Source of the DNA: Flavobacterium sp. ALJ2
GTDB lineage: Bacteria > Bacteroidota > Bacteroidia > Flavobacteriales > Flavobacteriaceae
Assembly (NCBI RefSeq): GCF_015594725.1
Contig: NZ_JADNRC010000001.1
Coordinates: forward strand, 1-64,000
Reading direction: 5' to 3'
Length of the DNA: 64,000 nt
Shown: positions 7,636 through 15,475 of the stretch, piece by piece
How positions within the stretch are numbered: position 1 is the first letter of the stretch
Layout of the letters: every line of letters begins with the position of its first letter
Position numbers and translations under genes: made by a program
The notes under the pieces: model-generated
Database searches by the model: none
The model's input: only the letters and a program-made list of their open reading frames with translations
Told to the model about the DNA's origin: nothing

Positions 7636-8247
7636 TTATTCGTTAAGTTTTTTCAACATTTTTATTTCTGCAGTTGCTTTCAAATTATTATTGAATTCAA
7701 GATAATCTTCAGGTAAATTTATTTCAAAAAGCTTATCAATCATAAATAAACTCTTTCTAAACTCTATGACAAAGGAATAATTAGTTGTATTAGTTTTTGG
7801 ATTGTACCACAAATAAATTCCTGTTCTATCATTTTGAGCATAATTATATAGAAGTATGTCCTCACCCTCTACATTAAGATAATAATTATAGAATATATCT
7901 GAAGAGTCTTCAATATCTCCGAAAGAAGAACTGTCTATTTCGAAGTTATTTTTAATTACTGTTTCCTTCCAGACTGAAAAATCATTAATGTTTCTATAAA
8001 ATTGCAAATTTGTTTTTTTTAATCCTTCTGACCATATTAATCTAATTTCTTCAATTTCAAGAAAGTCGTATGAAGATATAAAAGCTTCGATTAATCTAAA
8101 TACGGTTTCATAGTTCAATTGAGTATTAGGAAAACTTCCTTTTATCGTTTGAATAAAAAGTTCTCTATTATCAATTGTAGTAATTAATTCGATTGTCTCG
8201 TTGTGAAACGAAGTAAGCCAATCTTTAGGCACTTTTAAATTTTTCAT
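7636..8247 (-). CDS. Probable immunity protein to toxin T4
   Basis: This 203 aa cytoplasmic protein is not recognised. It starts 11 bp after the end of the restored T4 toxin frame (8259) and ends 5 bp from a REP, so it forms the 3' half of a two-gene cassette. It is mixed helix and strand with many aromatic residues (FYNYYLNVEGEDILLYNY near 117-134). The immunity role is inferred from position. Confidence 0.62.
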   Translation of the reverse strand: MKNLKVPKDWLTSFHNETIELITTIDNRELFIQTIKGSFPNTQLNYETVFRLIEAFISSYDFLEIEEIRLIWSEGLKKTNLQFYRNINDFSVWKETVIKNNFEIDSSSFGDIEDSSDIFYNYYLNVEGEDILLYNYAQNDRTGIYLWYNPKTNTTNYSFVIEFRKSLFMIDKLFEINLPEDYLEFNNNLKATAEIKMLKKLNE

Positions 8248-8258
8248 TTGAGTTAAGG

Positions 8259-9109
8259 TTATAATCTTGATAAATCAAGTTTTAAATTAGTACCATCATT
8301 TAAGATTACGGTTATGCTTTTCAGAGTGCCATCATTTTTAATTGTGAAACCTCCTCTACCAATACCAGCATTAAATTGTTGTTCTACATACTCTCTTGTT
8401 GCTGCCTGTATACTGCCATCACCTTTAGTAAAATTACTAAATGGAATTTTCAAATAACCTTCTGTACCAATCCATTGAGAATTTTATCTTTTTTTATTTT
8501 TGAAGACATTTCATTTATTCTACGATAAAATTGTTGGAAATTACTTTCTAATTCTTTCATTGTGAATCCTGTACCATCTTCAAAGAAACCTTCTATCGCT
8601 TCTAAATTGTTTTTTGGGAAGATACATTTTTGATTTGTCAATGCAAATACTTCATCTGCCAAAGCAATTTCTTTAGCCTCTACACTGATACCTGGCAAAA
8701 TATAAGCACCTCCCTTTGAATTAGGTGCTAGTACATACTTGTTAATATCATCACTAACATCTAATTTATTTAAATTAGACTTTGTTAACGTGCTGAAGGT
8801 TAGGTTTATTTCTGTTTTACTTAAACTTTTCCACTTCAAATACCCTCCAGCCTTATTAATTTCATCTAAGTTTTTTGAAACCAGATTGAGTTCATCTATA
8901 CTTTTTGCTAGACCAGTTTTTTCATTATATAATAACTTCCAAGAATCAAATGCTTTTTGCGGGTCATTTTCTACAAAAGCTACGAGTTCCTTAGATGTAT
9001 ATATATCATCCTTGAAAAACTTCATGACAGTTTCACATTGTGCATTTACACTTAAAAATGTAAACAATATGATCCATAAAGTTAAATATAATTTTATCTT
9101 GTTTTTCAT
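8259..9109 (-). pseudogene. Secreted toxin with unknown C-terminal domain, frameshifted (T4)
   Basis: The shared signal peptide and head (residues 1-94) are followed by a C-terminal domain with GGAYILPGISVEAKE and a helical stretch. The frame ends at 8450 after DKILNGLVQKVI. Another frame overlaps there and continues QWIGTEGYLKIPFSNFTKGD to a stop at 8259 next to the immunity gene. A one-base loss around 8475-8482 explains both. I do not recognise the catalytic domain. The glycine-rich C-terminus (GIGRGGFTIKNDGT) is rich in strands. Confidence 0.72.
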
Positions 9110-9215
9110 TATTTTTTATTTTTGCAATTATCCCATCTGTTAGAAGAGGATTTTCCCATATCCCAAATATATAAGTGACATCTTCTCCTAGTTGATCTTC
9201 TCCTGCTGAGCGGGG
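9110..9215 (-). repeat. Toxin leader repeat, copy 4
   Basis: Leader of T4. Unlike the other copies it is not joined to a RAYT end. Its CCCCGCTCAG boundary runs directly into a foreign reading frame (9218-9656). Confidence 0.75.
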
Positions 9216-9217
9216 TT

Positions 9218-9656
9218 GATTTTCTAATTTACACCTATTGAATTCAATTATTAAGTATTCTTTTTTATCTACTTCAATCAAAATTATATTTGCTGATCTT
9301 TTGTATAGAGGGTTGCTTTTTATTATGCTAGTAAAATATCCCTCGCATTCAGGGCTTTCTTGGATGTCAAATTGGTATGTTTTTGAGAGGAAAAATAATT
9401 CTTCCTTATTAAAATATTCATTTGTTTGTACATAGGGATTTGCAATCAATCGTTTTATGTAAACGACCCTGTTTTCGGATGATATGATATCTCCATGTGA
9501 ATTTATAAATCGTATCGAAGGTCGAATTAACTCTTGTTTAATTTGAGTTAATCCTTCTGCTATAACTTTTTCAGAAATCACCGTGTTTATCGGTTTGAAT
9601 ACAATAAAACCTTCAGCTACTTCTTTTTTTAATGAAGAGGATACAAAGCTTGGGAT
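9218..9656 (-). CDS. Orphan immunity-like frame fused to a toxin leader
   Basis: An open frame begins SFVSSSLKKEVAEGF (shared with the toxin tail at 10994-11316), has a possible GTG start at 9581, and runs without a stop into the T4 leader, ending inside the T4 head. Up to about 9218 it encodes a segment with QESPECEGYF, echoing DTPDYEGRF of the 11824 protein. It looks like a recombination chimera of a toxin-tail beginning and an immunity-like end. The normal stop was lost at the leader junction. Expression is doubtful. Confidence 0.45.
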
Positions 9657-10100
9657 TTATTCGTGCGGTAATTGAAAATATAGCTTTTTTATTTTTAATT
9701 ATCCTTAGTGTTGAAATAGTTTGGCATTATTAAGAGTCATTAGTTTTCTTTTCAAAAACTCCATAAATATAGATACTTTCTGGAGTCCTACTTTCTTCAA
9801 TCGAATAAATAACAATTAATTCATCATTTTCAGAAATTTCTAATTGCCTTGAATTATGATTGTCAGTATAGGCATAATAAACATCATTTTCTTCTTTAAT
9901 TTTTAAGTCATATTTTTCAGCTATGATCTCAAGTTCTTTCTTGCCAAAATATCTGAAAGTAGATAATGTTTTTACATTTTCTTTTATAATGTAAATTATT
10001 TTATTTTCTATCTCTATATACGAATTACTCCAAATAGAAAAATCTGATGAACTTAGCCAATCATAATATTGATTAGTTACTTTATGTATTTTTAAACCGT
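9603..10100. repeat. Long direct repeat, left copy
   Basis: About 500 bp, nearly identical to 11263-11768. It covers the beginning of a toxin tail, a spacer, and the C-terminal half of an immunity-like gene. It is a segmental duplication inside the island. Confidence 0.85.
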
Positions 10101-10521
10101 CGAAAAATGTATAATGAGCTGAAACTAGATATAAATCATTATTAAGATCTTCATTATTTATTAATGTACTCGCATCTTCAATTAGATAATTTCTCCAATC
10201 TCTTATAAACTCATAGATTTCTTGTGTTATAATCTCTGAAATACATTTCCAATCATTATAAGTATCAACTACTAATGAAATTTCCTTTTTACACTCAATG
10301 GAATAAATTTCATATCCAAAAGCGTAATGCTCCAACTCGCCCGATAGAACTTGTTCCAAGGAAATGACTATTTTATTTAAATAATCAAGTTTTATATTTT
10401 TAATTTCTGTAGAAAAATGCTCACCGTAATTTTCTTCATTTTCAATTAATATTATTGAAGTTGATTTATTAATATTATCTCTTTCGTCGAGATAATTATA
10501 TTTTTCAAATTTATATTTCAT
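9730..10521 (-). CDS. Chimeric two-part immunity-like protein
   Basis: The likely start is ATG at 10521 (MKYKFEKYNYLDE), giving 263 aa. An upstream in-frame start would run through a palindromic repeat. Residues 1 to about 125 form one domain (ERDNINKSTSIILIENEE...), and the last 130 or so residues, from FFDGLKIH, are almost identical to the protein at 11391-11819. The join sits at the edge of the 500-bp duplication, so this is a recombinational fusion of two immunity genes. The C-terminal part has KYDLKIKEENDVYYAY, a pattern also hinted at in the 9218 and 11824 proteins. Function is unknown. Confidence 0.6.
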   Translation of the reverse strand: MKYKFEKYNYLDERDNINKSTSIILIENEENYGEHFSTEIKNIKLDYLNKIVISLEQVLSGELEHYAFGYEIYSIECKKEISLVVDTYNDWKCISEIITQEIYEFIRDWRNYLIEDASTLINNEDLNNDLYLVSAHYTFFDGLKIHKVTNQYYDWLSSSDFSIWSNSYIEIENKIIYIIKENVKTLSTFRYFGKKELEIIAEKYDLKIKEENDVYYAYTDNHNSRQLEISENDELIVIYSIEESRTPESIYIYGVFEKKTNDS

Positions 10522-10535
10522 CTTTTGGTTACTGT

Positions 10536-10577
10536 TGCTCCGAAGTCGGTAGACTTCAGAGAGCGGTTCTCGCACCT
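10536..10577 (-). repeat. Second-type palindromic repeat, copy 1
   Basis: The hairpin GAAGTC-GGTA-GACTTC is followed by GAGAGCGGTTCTC and GCACC. It shares GGTGCGAG with the palindromes at 15129-15165 and differs from the main REP family. Confidence 0.5.
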
Positions 10578-10586
10578 ATGGAACAA

Positions 10587-10973
10587 TTATTTCTTAGGGT
10601 TGTAGGTTTTTCCATTAGTCCCATCAGGCCAGACTCCAAATTTTGACCTGAATTCTTCTGGGGTATCTGGTTGACTCATATTGCCATAAAAATAATGAGG
10701 GTCTTCTTCTAACTTTTTAAGAAATGCTTGTTTTTTTTTTTCGTCATCAAGATTTTCCTCTTCGGTCATTTGTAATTTACGCTGTTCTGCGTCTAAAGTT
10801 TGTATTTCTATTCTTTTATCCATCACTTTACGAATATTTTCGTACGATAATAAGTCAAATATTACATGCCATTCCTTTGATTGAGGAATTTCATTTGCCA
10901 TTTTCGCCAAAATGTTAATTGTTTTCTCATCGAGTATATCGGGAAGATCTTCAGGTTTAATATATCTTTTCAT
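10587..10973 (-). CDS. Probable immunity protein after toxin tail 10994-11316
   Basis: This 128 aa cytoplasmic protein is not recognised. It is charged, with a long Glu/Lys-rich helix (residues 60-92) and a C-terminal segment TPEEFRSKFGVWPDGTNG. It starts 20 bp after the stop of a headless toxin tail, the usual immunity position. Confidence 0.58.
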   Translation of the reverse strand: MKRYIKPEDLPDILDEKTINILAKMANEIPQSKEWHVIFDLLSYENIRKVMDKRIEIQTLDAEQRKLQMTEEENLDDEKKKQAFLKKLEEDPHYFYGNMSQPDTPEEFRSKFGVWPDGTNGKTYNPKK

Positions 10974-10993
10974 TGTTTATAGTTCGATTAAAT

Positions 10994-11316
10994 CTAAATA
11001 GTATGCGCCTGATAACCACCAATTTTTATTTGTTCTCCTTGAGCATCTTTTATTGGAATAGGTTCTGCTAGTTGTTTGAATTTACCAGGATTCATTAAAA
11101 CTTCGTATTGAACTTGTACTGCTTTGGGGAAATCAGAGTGTCTGTTATTACCTAAGTTTATCCCCCAATCAGATAAATCATCTATATAAACTCCATTTTT
11201 TGTCATAATTCGTTGAATTATAGCTATCTTTTCCCCTTCACCTACATGTTTAGCAGTTAATTCAATAAAACCTTCAGCTACTTCTTTTTTTAATGAAGAG
11301 GATACAAAGCTTGGGA
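10994..11316 (-). pseudogene. Headless toxin C-terminal domain, unknown type
   Basis: The frame is open from the stop near 11317 but has no credible start at its beginning. It reads SFVSSSLKKEVAEGFIELTA and ends in a compact domain: DDLSDWGINLGNNRHSDFPK, NPGKFKQLAEPI, GGYQAHTI. The closely spaced His, Asp and Arg residues suggest an enzymatic toxin, but I cannot name the family. An internal ATG (11206) would give only 70 aa. The head was lost, leaving the tail and its immunity gene. Confidence 0.55.
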
Positions 11317-11768
11317 TTTATTCGTGCGGTAATTGATAATATAGCTTTTTTATTTTTAATTATCCTTAGTGTTGAAATGGTTTGGCATTATTAAGAGTCA
11401 TTAGTTTTCTTTTCAAAAACTCCATAAATATAAATACTTTCTGGAGTCCTACTTCCTTCAATCGAATAAATAACAATTAATTCATCATTTTCAGAAATTT
11501 CTAATTGCCTTGAATTATGATTGTCAGTATAGGCATAATAAGCATCATTTTCTTCTTTAATTTTTAAGTCATATTTTTCAGCTATGATCTCAAGTTCTTT
11601 CTTGCCAAAATATCTGAAAGTAGATAATGTTTTTACATTTTCTTTTATAATGTAAATTATTTTATTTTCTATCTCTATATACGAATTACTCCAAATAGAA
11701 AAATCTGAGGAACTTAACCAATTGTTGTATTGATTGGTTATATTATGTGTTTTTAAACCGTCAAAAAA
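11263..11768. repeat. Long direct repeat, right copy
   Basis: Partner of 9603-10100. It contains a lone half-REP (TTCGTGCGGTA near 11320), also present in the left copy near 9660. The duplication therefore followed REP decay. Confidence 0.85.
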
Positions 11769-11819
11769 GATAAAAGAAGGGATTTTTATATTGTTGTTTT
11801 GCCAATTATTAAATTCCAT
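11391..11819 (-). CDS. Immunity-like protein, unfused version
   Basis: The preferred start is ATG at 11819 (MEFNNWQNNNIKIP), 142 aa, because this places it 4 bp after the preceding gene's stop. An in-frame start 13 codons earlier would overlap that gene. The body (WLSSSDFSIWSNSYIEIENK, TLSTFRYFGKKELEII) is repeated as the C-terminal half of the 9730 protein. It has no signal peptide. It is a probable cytoplasmic immunity protein of unknown family. Confidence 0.6.
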   Translation of the reverse strand: MEFNNWQNNNIKIPSFIFFDGLKTHNITNQYNNWLSSSDFSIWSNSYIEIENKIIYIIKENVKTLSTFRYFGKKELEIIAEKYDLKIKEENDAYYAYTDNHNSRQLEISENDELIVIYSIEGSRTPESIYIYGVFEKKTNDS

Positions 11820-11823
11820 ATGA

Positions 11824-12207
11824 TTATTTGTGAATAATAAAAAAAAAATGGTTTTCATTTTCTAAAAGATTATTATATATATTAATTAAGAAAATTATTT
11901 TATTATCGAAACCAGTATTGCAAAGTTTTAATTTTTCATCTTTAAATTGTTTTATTTCAAAAATTTCATTTTCTAAAAAGCGACCTTCATAATCAGGAGT
12001 ATCTATTAAATTCAAATTTCTCTCTCTTAATAAATTATTTATTTCTTTTTCAACTTTGTTTATTTCTATAAAAAACGATGTAAGTTGTAATGAAGAATTA
12101 TATGATATTTTTCCAATTATTGATTCCAGTAAGATAAATCTCTCGGATGATATTTTTCCAAATTCAATAAGTTTATTGTTTTTATTTAATATATAAAAAA
12201 ACTTCAT
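11824..12207 (-). CDS. Probable immunity protein after a truncated toxin
   Basis: This 127 aa protein is not recognised. It starts 3 bp after the stop of a 19-codon toxin remnant (12211-12271). It is rich in Ile, Asn and Glu and contains DTPDYEGRFLENEIFEIK near residue 77, echoed in the orphan frame at 9218. It forms a tight two-gene row with 11391-11819. Confidence 0.58.
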   Translation of the reverse strand: MKFFYILNKNNKLIEFGKISSERFILLESIIGKISYNSSLQLTSFFIEINKVEKEINNLLRERNLNLIDTPDYEGRFLENEIFEIKQFKDEKLKLCNTGFDNKIIFLINIYNNLLENENHFFFIIHK

Positions 12208-12210
12208 GTT

Positions 12211-12271
12211 TTATATTTTAGGATTAAAGTATATTATAACTTCATCGTTTTTAATTATTTTTACGTTTCCC
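12211..12271 (-). pseudogene. Nineteen-codon toxin C-terminal stub
   Basis: GNVKIIKNDEVIIYFNPKI then stop, directly before the immunity gene. The rest of the toxin was replaced by the miniature REP element beginning at 12274. Confidence 0.5.
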
Positions 12272-12273
12272 TC

Positions 12274-12304
12274 ACTACCGCACGAATCCTTTCGTGTGGT
12301 AGTT
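12274..12304 (-). repeat. REP palindrome, inverted
   Basis: ACTACCGCACGAATCCTTTC... forms the left end of the miniature element. Confidence 0.85.
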
Positions 12305-12540
12305 CTATTTAAATATAAAAATCCCTAAAAACAATAACCTCACCAACTAATTTTTTTTGCCCTGAATAATCTATTGCACTACTATATACGTAATCTTCTG
12401 CTTTATAAACTAATCCTTCTTCTACAGAATTGTTGTGTACATAATCTATTTTTTGTTGAATAACCTTATTGCTCAAAAGTTCAATTTTAAATAGGTAAGT
12501 GTTCATAATAAATCATAGAATGTTTAGCTTTAATCAGGAT

Positions 12541-12578
12541 GCCACACGAAAGGATTCGTGCGGTAGCGGGGGGGGGGG
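12541..12578 (+). repeat. REP palindrome with G11 tract
   Basis: REP core followed by eleven consecutive G, against four to six in other copies. It joins directly to a cysteine synthase remnant. Confidence 0.85.
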
Positions 12579-12709
12579 TACTAAAGATAGCAATATTTCC
12601 TAATCACGGATCACGTTATATGGGTAAAGTATTTAGTGATGATTGGATGAATGAACAAGGATTCTTTGACATTGTCAATGAAGAAGAAGTTCAAAAATTG
12701 AATTTGTAA
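12578..12709 (+). pseudogene. cysM: C-terminal fragment of cysteine synthase
   Basis: The last 43 codons read [20 protein letters not shown] and end [16 protein letters not shown]. This is the C-terminus of the O-acetylserine sulfhydrylase (CysM/CysK) family; compare HDSGSRYVGKMFNDDWMRER in the enzyme at 43780. The rest of the gene is absent, and the G tract of a REP replaces it. It is on the opposite strand to the island and followed by a good terminator. It is therefore probably a resident chromosomal gene cut by growth of the island. Confidence 0.75.
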
Positions 12710-12737
12710 AGTAGATAAAACATTATTTATATATAGA

Positions 12738-12766
12738 AAAACTCCAGAGATATCTGGAGTTTTTTG
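12738..12766 (+). terminator. Terminator after the cysM remnant
   Basis: AACTCCAGA-GATA-TCTGGAGTT followed by a T run. It serves the remnant and possibly the convergent nfi. Confidence 0.85.
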
Positions 12767-12807
12767 TGTTTTAAGAATCCTTGTTTCGACACTGTCCAAA
12801 GAGTTTG

Positions 12808-13488
12808 TTATTTGTTCTTTAAAAGAGAATTTACCAAGTGATCTGCTTGTCGAGTTGTTTCTGGAAGTCTGTAATCAGGAGTTAATTTTAATACCCAATC
12901 GATAGCAGTTTCTAAAGAAATTTTATGACCAATTGAGACGTACATTGGATTTGTGTTATCCTGAGTTCGAAGTGTTTTACCAACTAGCACATTGTTATAA
13001 ATTAACTCTTGTGTATCTCCTCTTTTTAATCCTAACATAGCTTTATCATAACTGCCAACCAATCTTTTTTTAGCACATCCGATTGTTGGTATATCTAATT
13101 CTATTCCTAGATGGGTTGCCATACCTATTCCTTTTGGATGAGCTATTCCTTGAGCATCACAAACAATCAAATCTGGTTTTATTGTAAGCTTTTTAAAGGC
13201 TTCTATTAGGGGAGGAATTTCTCTAAAGGAAAATAAACCGGGAATATAAGGAAAAGTAATTTCCATTTCATGGAAAGCCTGTTCAACTACTTCGTGAGTC
13301 TGTGCATTTAAAACTACTATGGCGCCAATCATTTTATCTGAGCCATCATTGTATGCAACATCTACTCCAGCAATATATTTAATTATTTCCGGTAATTGGT
13401 CTTGTTTAATTACTTTATCACGCAGATTATTTTGTAAATCGTAATATTGTTTAAATTTTTGTTCTTCGTTAAATAATTCGTTGTTCAT
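12808..13488 (-). CDS. nfi: Endonuclease V
   Basis: This 226 aa protein cuts DNA (and in some bacteria RNA) next to inosine as a metal-dependent nuclease. All three metal-binding acids are present: D43 (IAGVDVAYND), E90 (FPYIPGLFSFRE) and D111 (CDAQGIAHPKG). Also conserved are the PYIP wedge motif, the GCAKKRL lysines and GHKISLETA. It begins 2 bp after the stop of the fused protein at 13490, so the two are co-transcribed. It may be the resident repair gene, since it is convergent with a chromosomal cysM remnant, or part of the deaminase immunity operon. The EndoV-like domain of the neighbour is clearly related to it, about half to two thirds identical by eye. Confidence 0.96.
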   Translation of the reverse strand: MNNELFNEEQKFKQYYDLQNNLRDKVIKQDQLPEIIKYIAGVDVAYNDGSDKMIGAIVVLNAQTHEVVEQAFHEMEITFPYIPGLFSFREIPPLIEAFKKLTIKPDLIVCDAQGIAHPKGIGMATHLGIELDIPTIGCAKKRLVGSYDKAMLGLKRGDTQELIYNNVLVGKTLRTQDNTNPMYVSIGHKISLETAIDWVLKLTPDYRLPETTRQADHLVNSLLKNK

Positions 13489-13489
13489 T

Positions 13490-14797
13490 TTATATTATAA
13501 TTCCATATTGGTTTTCCTCATCATCTAAGAAATCATATCTAATTCTTTCTGGCATAAGTTGTTCAGTCATATTTATTGCTTCTTGTACTATAAAAGGAAC
13601 TCGAGTATTGATTGTCATTTTTAAAACCCAATCAACTGCTGTTTCTAAACTTATTTTGTGCCCAATAGATACATAAAGAGGATTGTTATTTTCTTGAGTC
13701 CTAAGTGCTTTACCTACTATTTTGTCATCAAATAATAGTTCTTGTGTATCTCCTTTTGAATTTCCTAAAGTTGCTTTGTCATAATAACCTACTAATCTTT
13801 TTTTAGGGCAGCCTATAGTAGGGATGTTTAGCTCAATTCCTAAATGAGTAGCTAACCCTACATTCTTAGGATGTTCAATACCGTGTCCATCACAAAAAAT
13901 TAAATGGGGTTTTATATTTAGTTTTTCAAAAGCTTTCAATACTACAGGTACTTCATTATAAGCAAATAAATCAGGGATATGCAGTGTAATATCTTCTGAC
14001 TCATAAAATGTCTGATCAACAATTTCTTGTGTTTCAATATTTATTACTACAATTGCTGAGACCATTTTCTGATCTATGTCGTTGTATGCTACACTAACAC
14101 CTCCAATGTATTTTATAGAATCCGGAATATCATCTTGTTCAACAATCTTTTCAGCGAGTTCATTTTGAAGAACATATTTTTCCATGAAATCGTCAGGAAC
14201 TGTATGTCCTAATGTTTCTTTCATGCTTTCCTGTACCAAATATCCATAAAGTGTTTTTCCTGCTCTTTCTCGGTTTAATTCCTTTGTAAGATTAAAAGGA
14301 TTGTCCCAATAAGTATGGACGAATAAGTCTAAACGAGTAAAAACGTCTTTAGTATCTTCGTAGTTTTTTATTACATCAAAATTATCTTTTATTTTTTTAT
14401 CATAATCTAAATCTTCACGAGTAAAACCATATCCTTCATGATGTAGTCTTTTGTTTGTATCATCTAGTATTTTATAATCCATTATTAGATCCAGTGTATC
14501 CAGATCGTAGACAGTATAAAGTTTATCTGGAAAAGTTTTGGAACTATTTTTATATATATGAAAAGTGTATCTACTTTGATTATAAATATAAATAATAATC
14601 GAGAAAAATTCTTCACTTATATTAAATACTACTCCATGTAATTTTCGGTTTACAAAAGTTTCTTTGATATATTCTTCTGGAGAGATAGTTTTTTTGATCC
14701 CTGTAAATGGTTCACCATTATATATACCATAATCTGAAGTAGATAAACTATCTACAAAAACTTGTTTGCTTTTATTAGGATAATATTTTTTTTTCAT
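13490..14797 (-). CDS. Unknown N-domain fused to an endonuclease V-like domain, copy 1
   Basis: This is a 435 aa protein. Residues 1-200 form a domain I do not recognise (FVNRKLHGVVFNISEE, GFTREDLDYDKKIKDN, TLYGYLVQESMKETLG). Residues 205-435 are an endonuclease V fold: IKYIGGVSVAYND, HIPDLFAYNEVP, CDGHGIEHPKN, IGCPKKRLVG, GHKISLETA. The first catalytic Asp (D35 of E. coli EndoV) is Ser235, while E282 and D303 remain. The PYIP wedge is LHIP. Cleavage is therefore doubtful, but inosine binding may persist. It starts 3 bp after the stop of a YwqJ-type deaminase tail, the immunity position. Inference: it neutralises that toxin or guards against its inosine products. Confidence 0.85.
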   Translation of the reverse strand: MKKKYYPNKSKQVFVDSLSTSDYGIYNGEPFTGIKKTISPEEYIKETFVNRKLHGVVFNISEEFFSIIIYIYNQSRYTFHIYKNSSKTFPDKLYTVYDLDTLDLIMDYKILDDTNKRLHHEGYGFTREDLDYDKKIKDNFDVIKNYEDTKDVFTRLDLFVHTYWDNPFNLTKELNRERAGKTLYGYLVQESMKETLGHTVPDDFMEKYVLQNELAEKIVEQDDIPDSIKYIGGVSVAYNDIDQKMVSAIVVINIETQEIVDQTFYESEDITLHIPDLFAYNEVPVVLKAFEKLNIKPHLIFCDGHGIEHPKNVGLATHLGIELNIPTIGCPKKRLVGYYDKATLGNSKGDTQELLFDDKIVGKALRTQENNNPLYVSIGHKISLETAVDWVLKMTINTRVPFIVQEAINMTEQLMPERIRYDFLDDEENQYGIII

Positions 14798-14800
14798 TCA

Positions 14801-15128
14801 TTACTTATTTAAAATAAAATTAACACCTTCAGTTATATAGAAACAATTTGGACATGTAGCCATATGATTATAATTTAAATCATCTTTATTGCTTGAGCTA
14901 GCTTTTAATTTCTGTTTTACAATTATTTTTATGTTTAAGTTTTTAACATCATTTGCCAATTTAACATTCTTGCCTTTAATTATTTCATTTAAGATTAAAA
15001 CTTCAGAGTGAATTCCAGGTCTATTTGCTGCTCTTAACTTAAATCCTTCTACAGATCCACCATAAAGTTTTTTATAAATATTACCTTTACCAGAATTTAA
15101 ATCTGTACGAATAAAGTCTAAGTATTTC
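14801..15128 (-). pseudogene. Headless YwqJ-type deaminase toxin domain, copy 1
   Basis: An open frame without a start (stop codon just upstream at about 15129) encodes 108 residues: KYLDFIRTDLNSGKGNIYKK, then NRPGIHSEVLILNEII (HxE zinc/proton-shuttle motif), and ATCPNCFYITEGVNFILNK at the end (CxxC). HSE plus CPNC is the YwqJ-type deaminase signature. It is about 85% identical by eye to the tail at 21283-21636. The head and delivery part are gone, replaced by a palindromic element. The deaminase core may start slightly upstream, so activity cannot be judged. Its partner gene 13490-14797 follows at once. Confidence 0.75.
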
Positions 15129-15330
15129 CCTCACCTGCTGGTGCGAGCATCTTGCTCTTGGACACATTATAAATTAGTAATATTTCTAAAAATTATAATT
15201 CAATCTGTTGATGATTGTCAGGCTTATAAATAAGCTCTTATTTTTTATTAGATTTTTTTCGTTCTCTTCATTTTTTTAATTTTAATCAATTTGTATTCAA
15301 GAGCAGATGCTCTTGCCAGCGGAGGATTTT
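15129..15330. repeat. Element bounded by inverted palindromes of a second family
   Basis: The left palindrome 15129-15165 (CTGGTGCGAGCATCTTGCTC) and right palindrome 15298-15330 (reverse complement CTGGCAAGAGCATCTGCTCT) are inverted copies enclosing 132 bp of AT-rich DNA without a gene. It is probably a small non-autonomous REP-type element. A related palindrome lies at 10536-10577. Nothing else is visible between 15331 and the promoter at 15396. Confidence 0.6.
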
Positions 15331-15395
15331 TAATTACTAATTTAATTGATTAAAAATGGCATTTGGTGAAATAACAAACTGTTTGTAAACTTTTT

Positions 15396-15403
15396 TATAT
15401 TTG
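15396..15403 (+). promoter_or_regulatory. Putative -7 box for the 15476 gene
   Basis: TATATTTG fits the TAnnTTTG box, 72 bp before the start codon. No -33 TTG at normal spacing was seen. Confidence 0.4.
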
Positions 15404-15475
15404 CCAATAAAATAGATTCTACTAAAATAATGTAATCATTTTATCCTTCAATATAAACTATAATAAAATATTACA

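Larger units (their letters stand above)
12274..12578 (-). mobile_element. Miniature RAYT-derived element, copy 1
   Basis: Inverted REP (12274-12304), a 65-codon C-terminal RAYT remnant (12309-12506, KIDYVHNNSVEEGLVYKAED), the shared flank, and a REP (12541-12567). The remnant keeps the Tyr helix but lacks the HUH motif. The element is about 305 bp, the same size as the copy at 19670-19973. Both carry the same internal deletion, so they look like a non-autonomous derivative that spread. Confidence 0.75.

Noticed and set aside
12611..12799. Minus-strand 62 aa frame
   Set aside because: It lies opposite the cysM remnant and the terminator, and is a shadow of those.
12808..13488. Treating the stand-alone endonuclease V as certainly part of the immunity operon
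   Set aside because: It has all catalytic residues and is convergent with a chromosomal cysM remnant. The second fusion copy has no such partner. It may be the resident repair gene.
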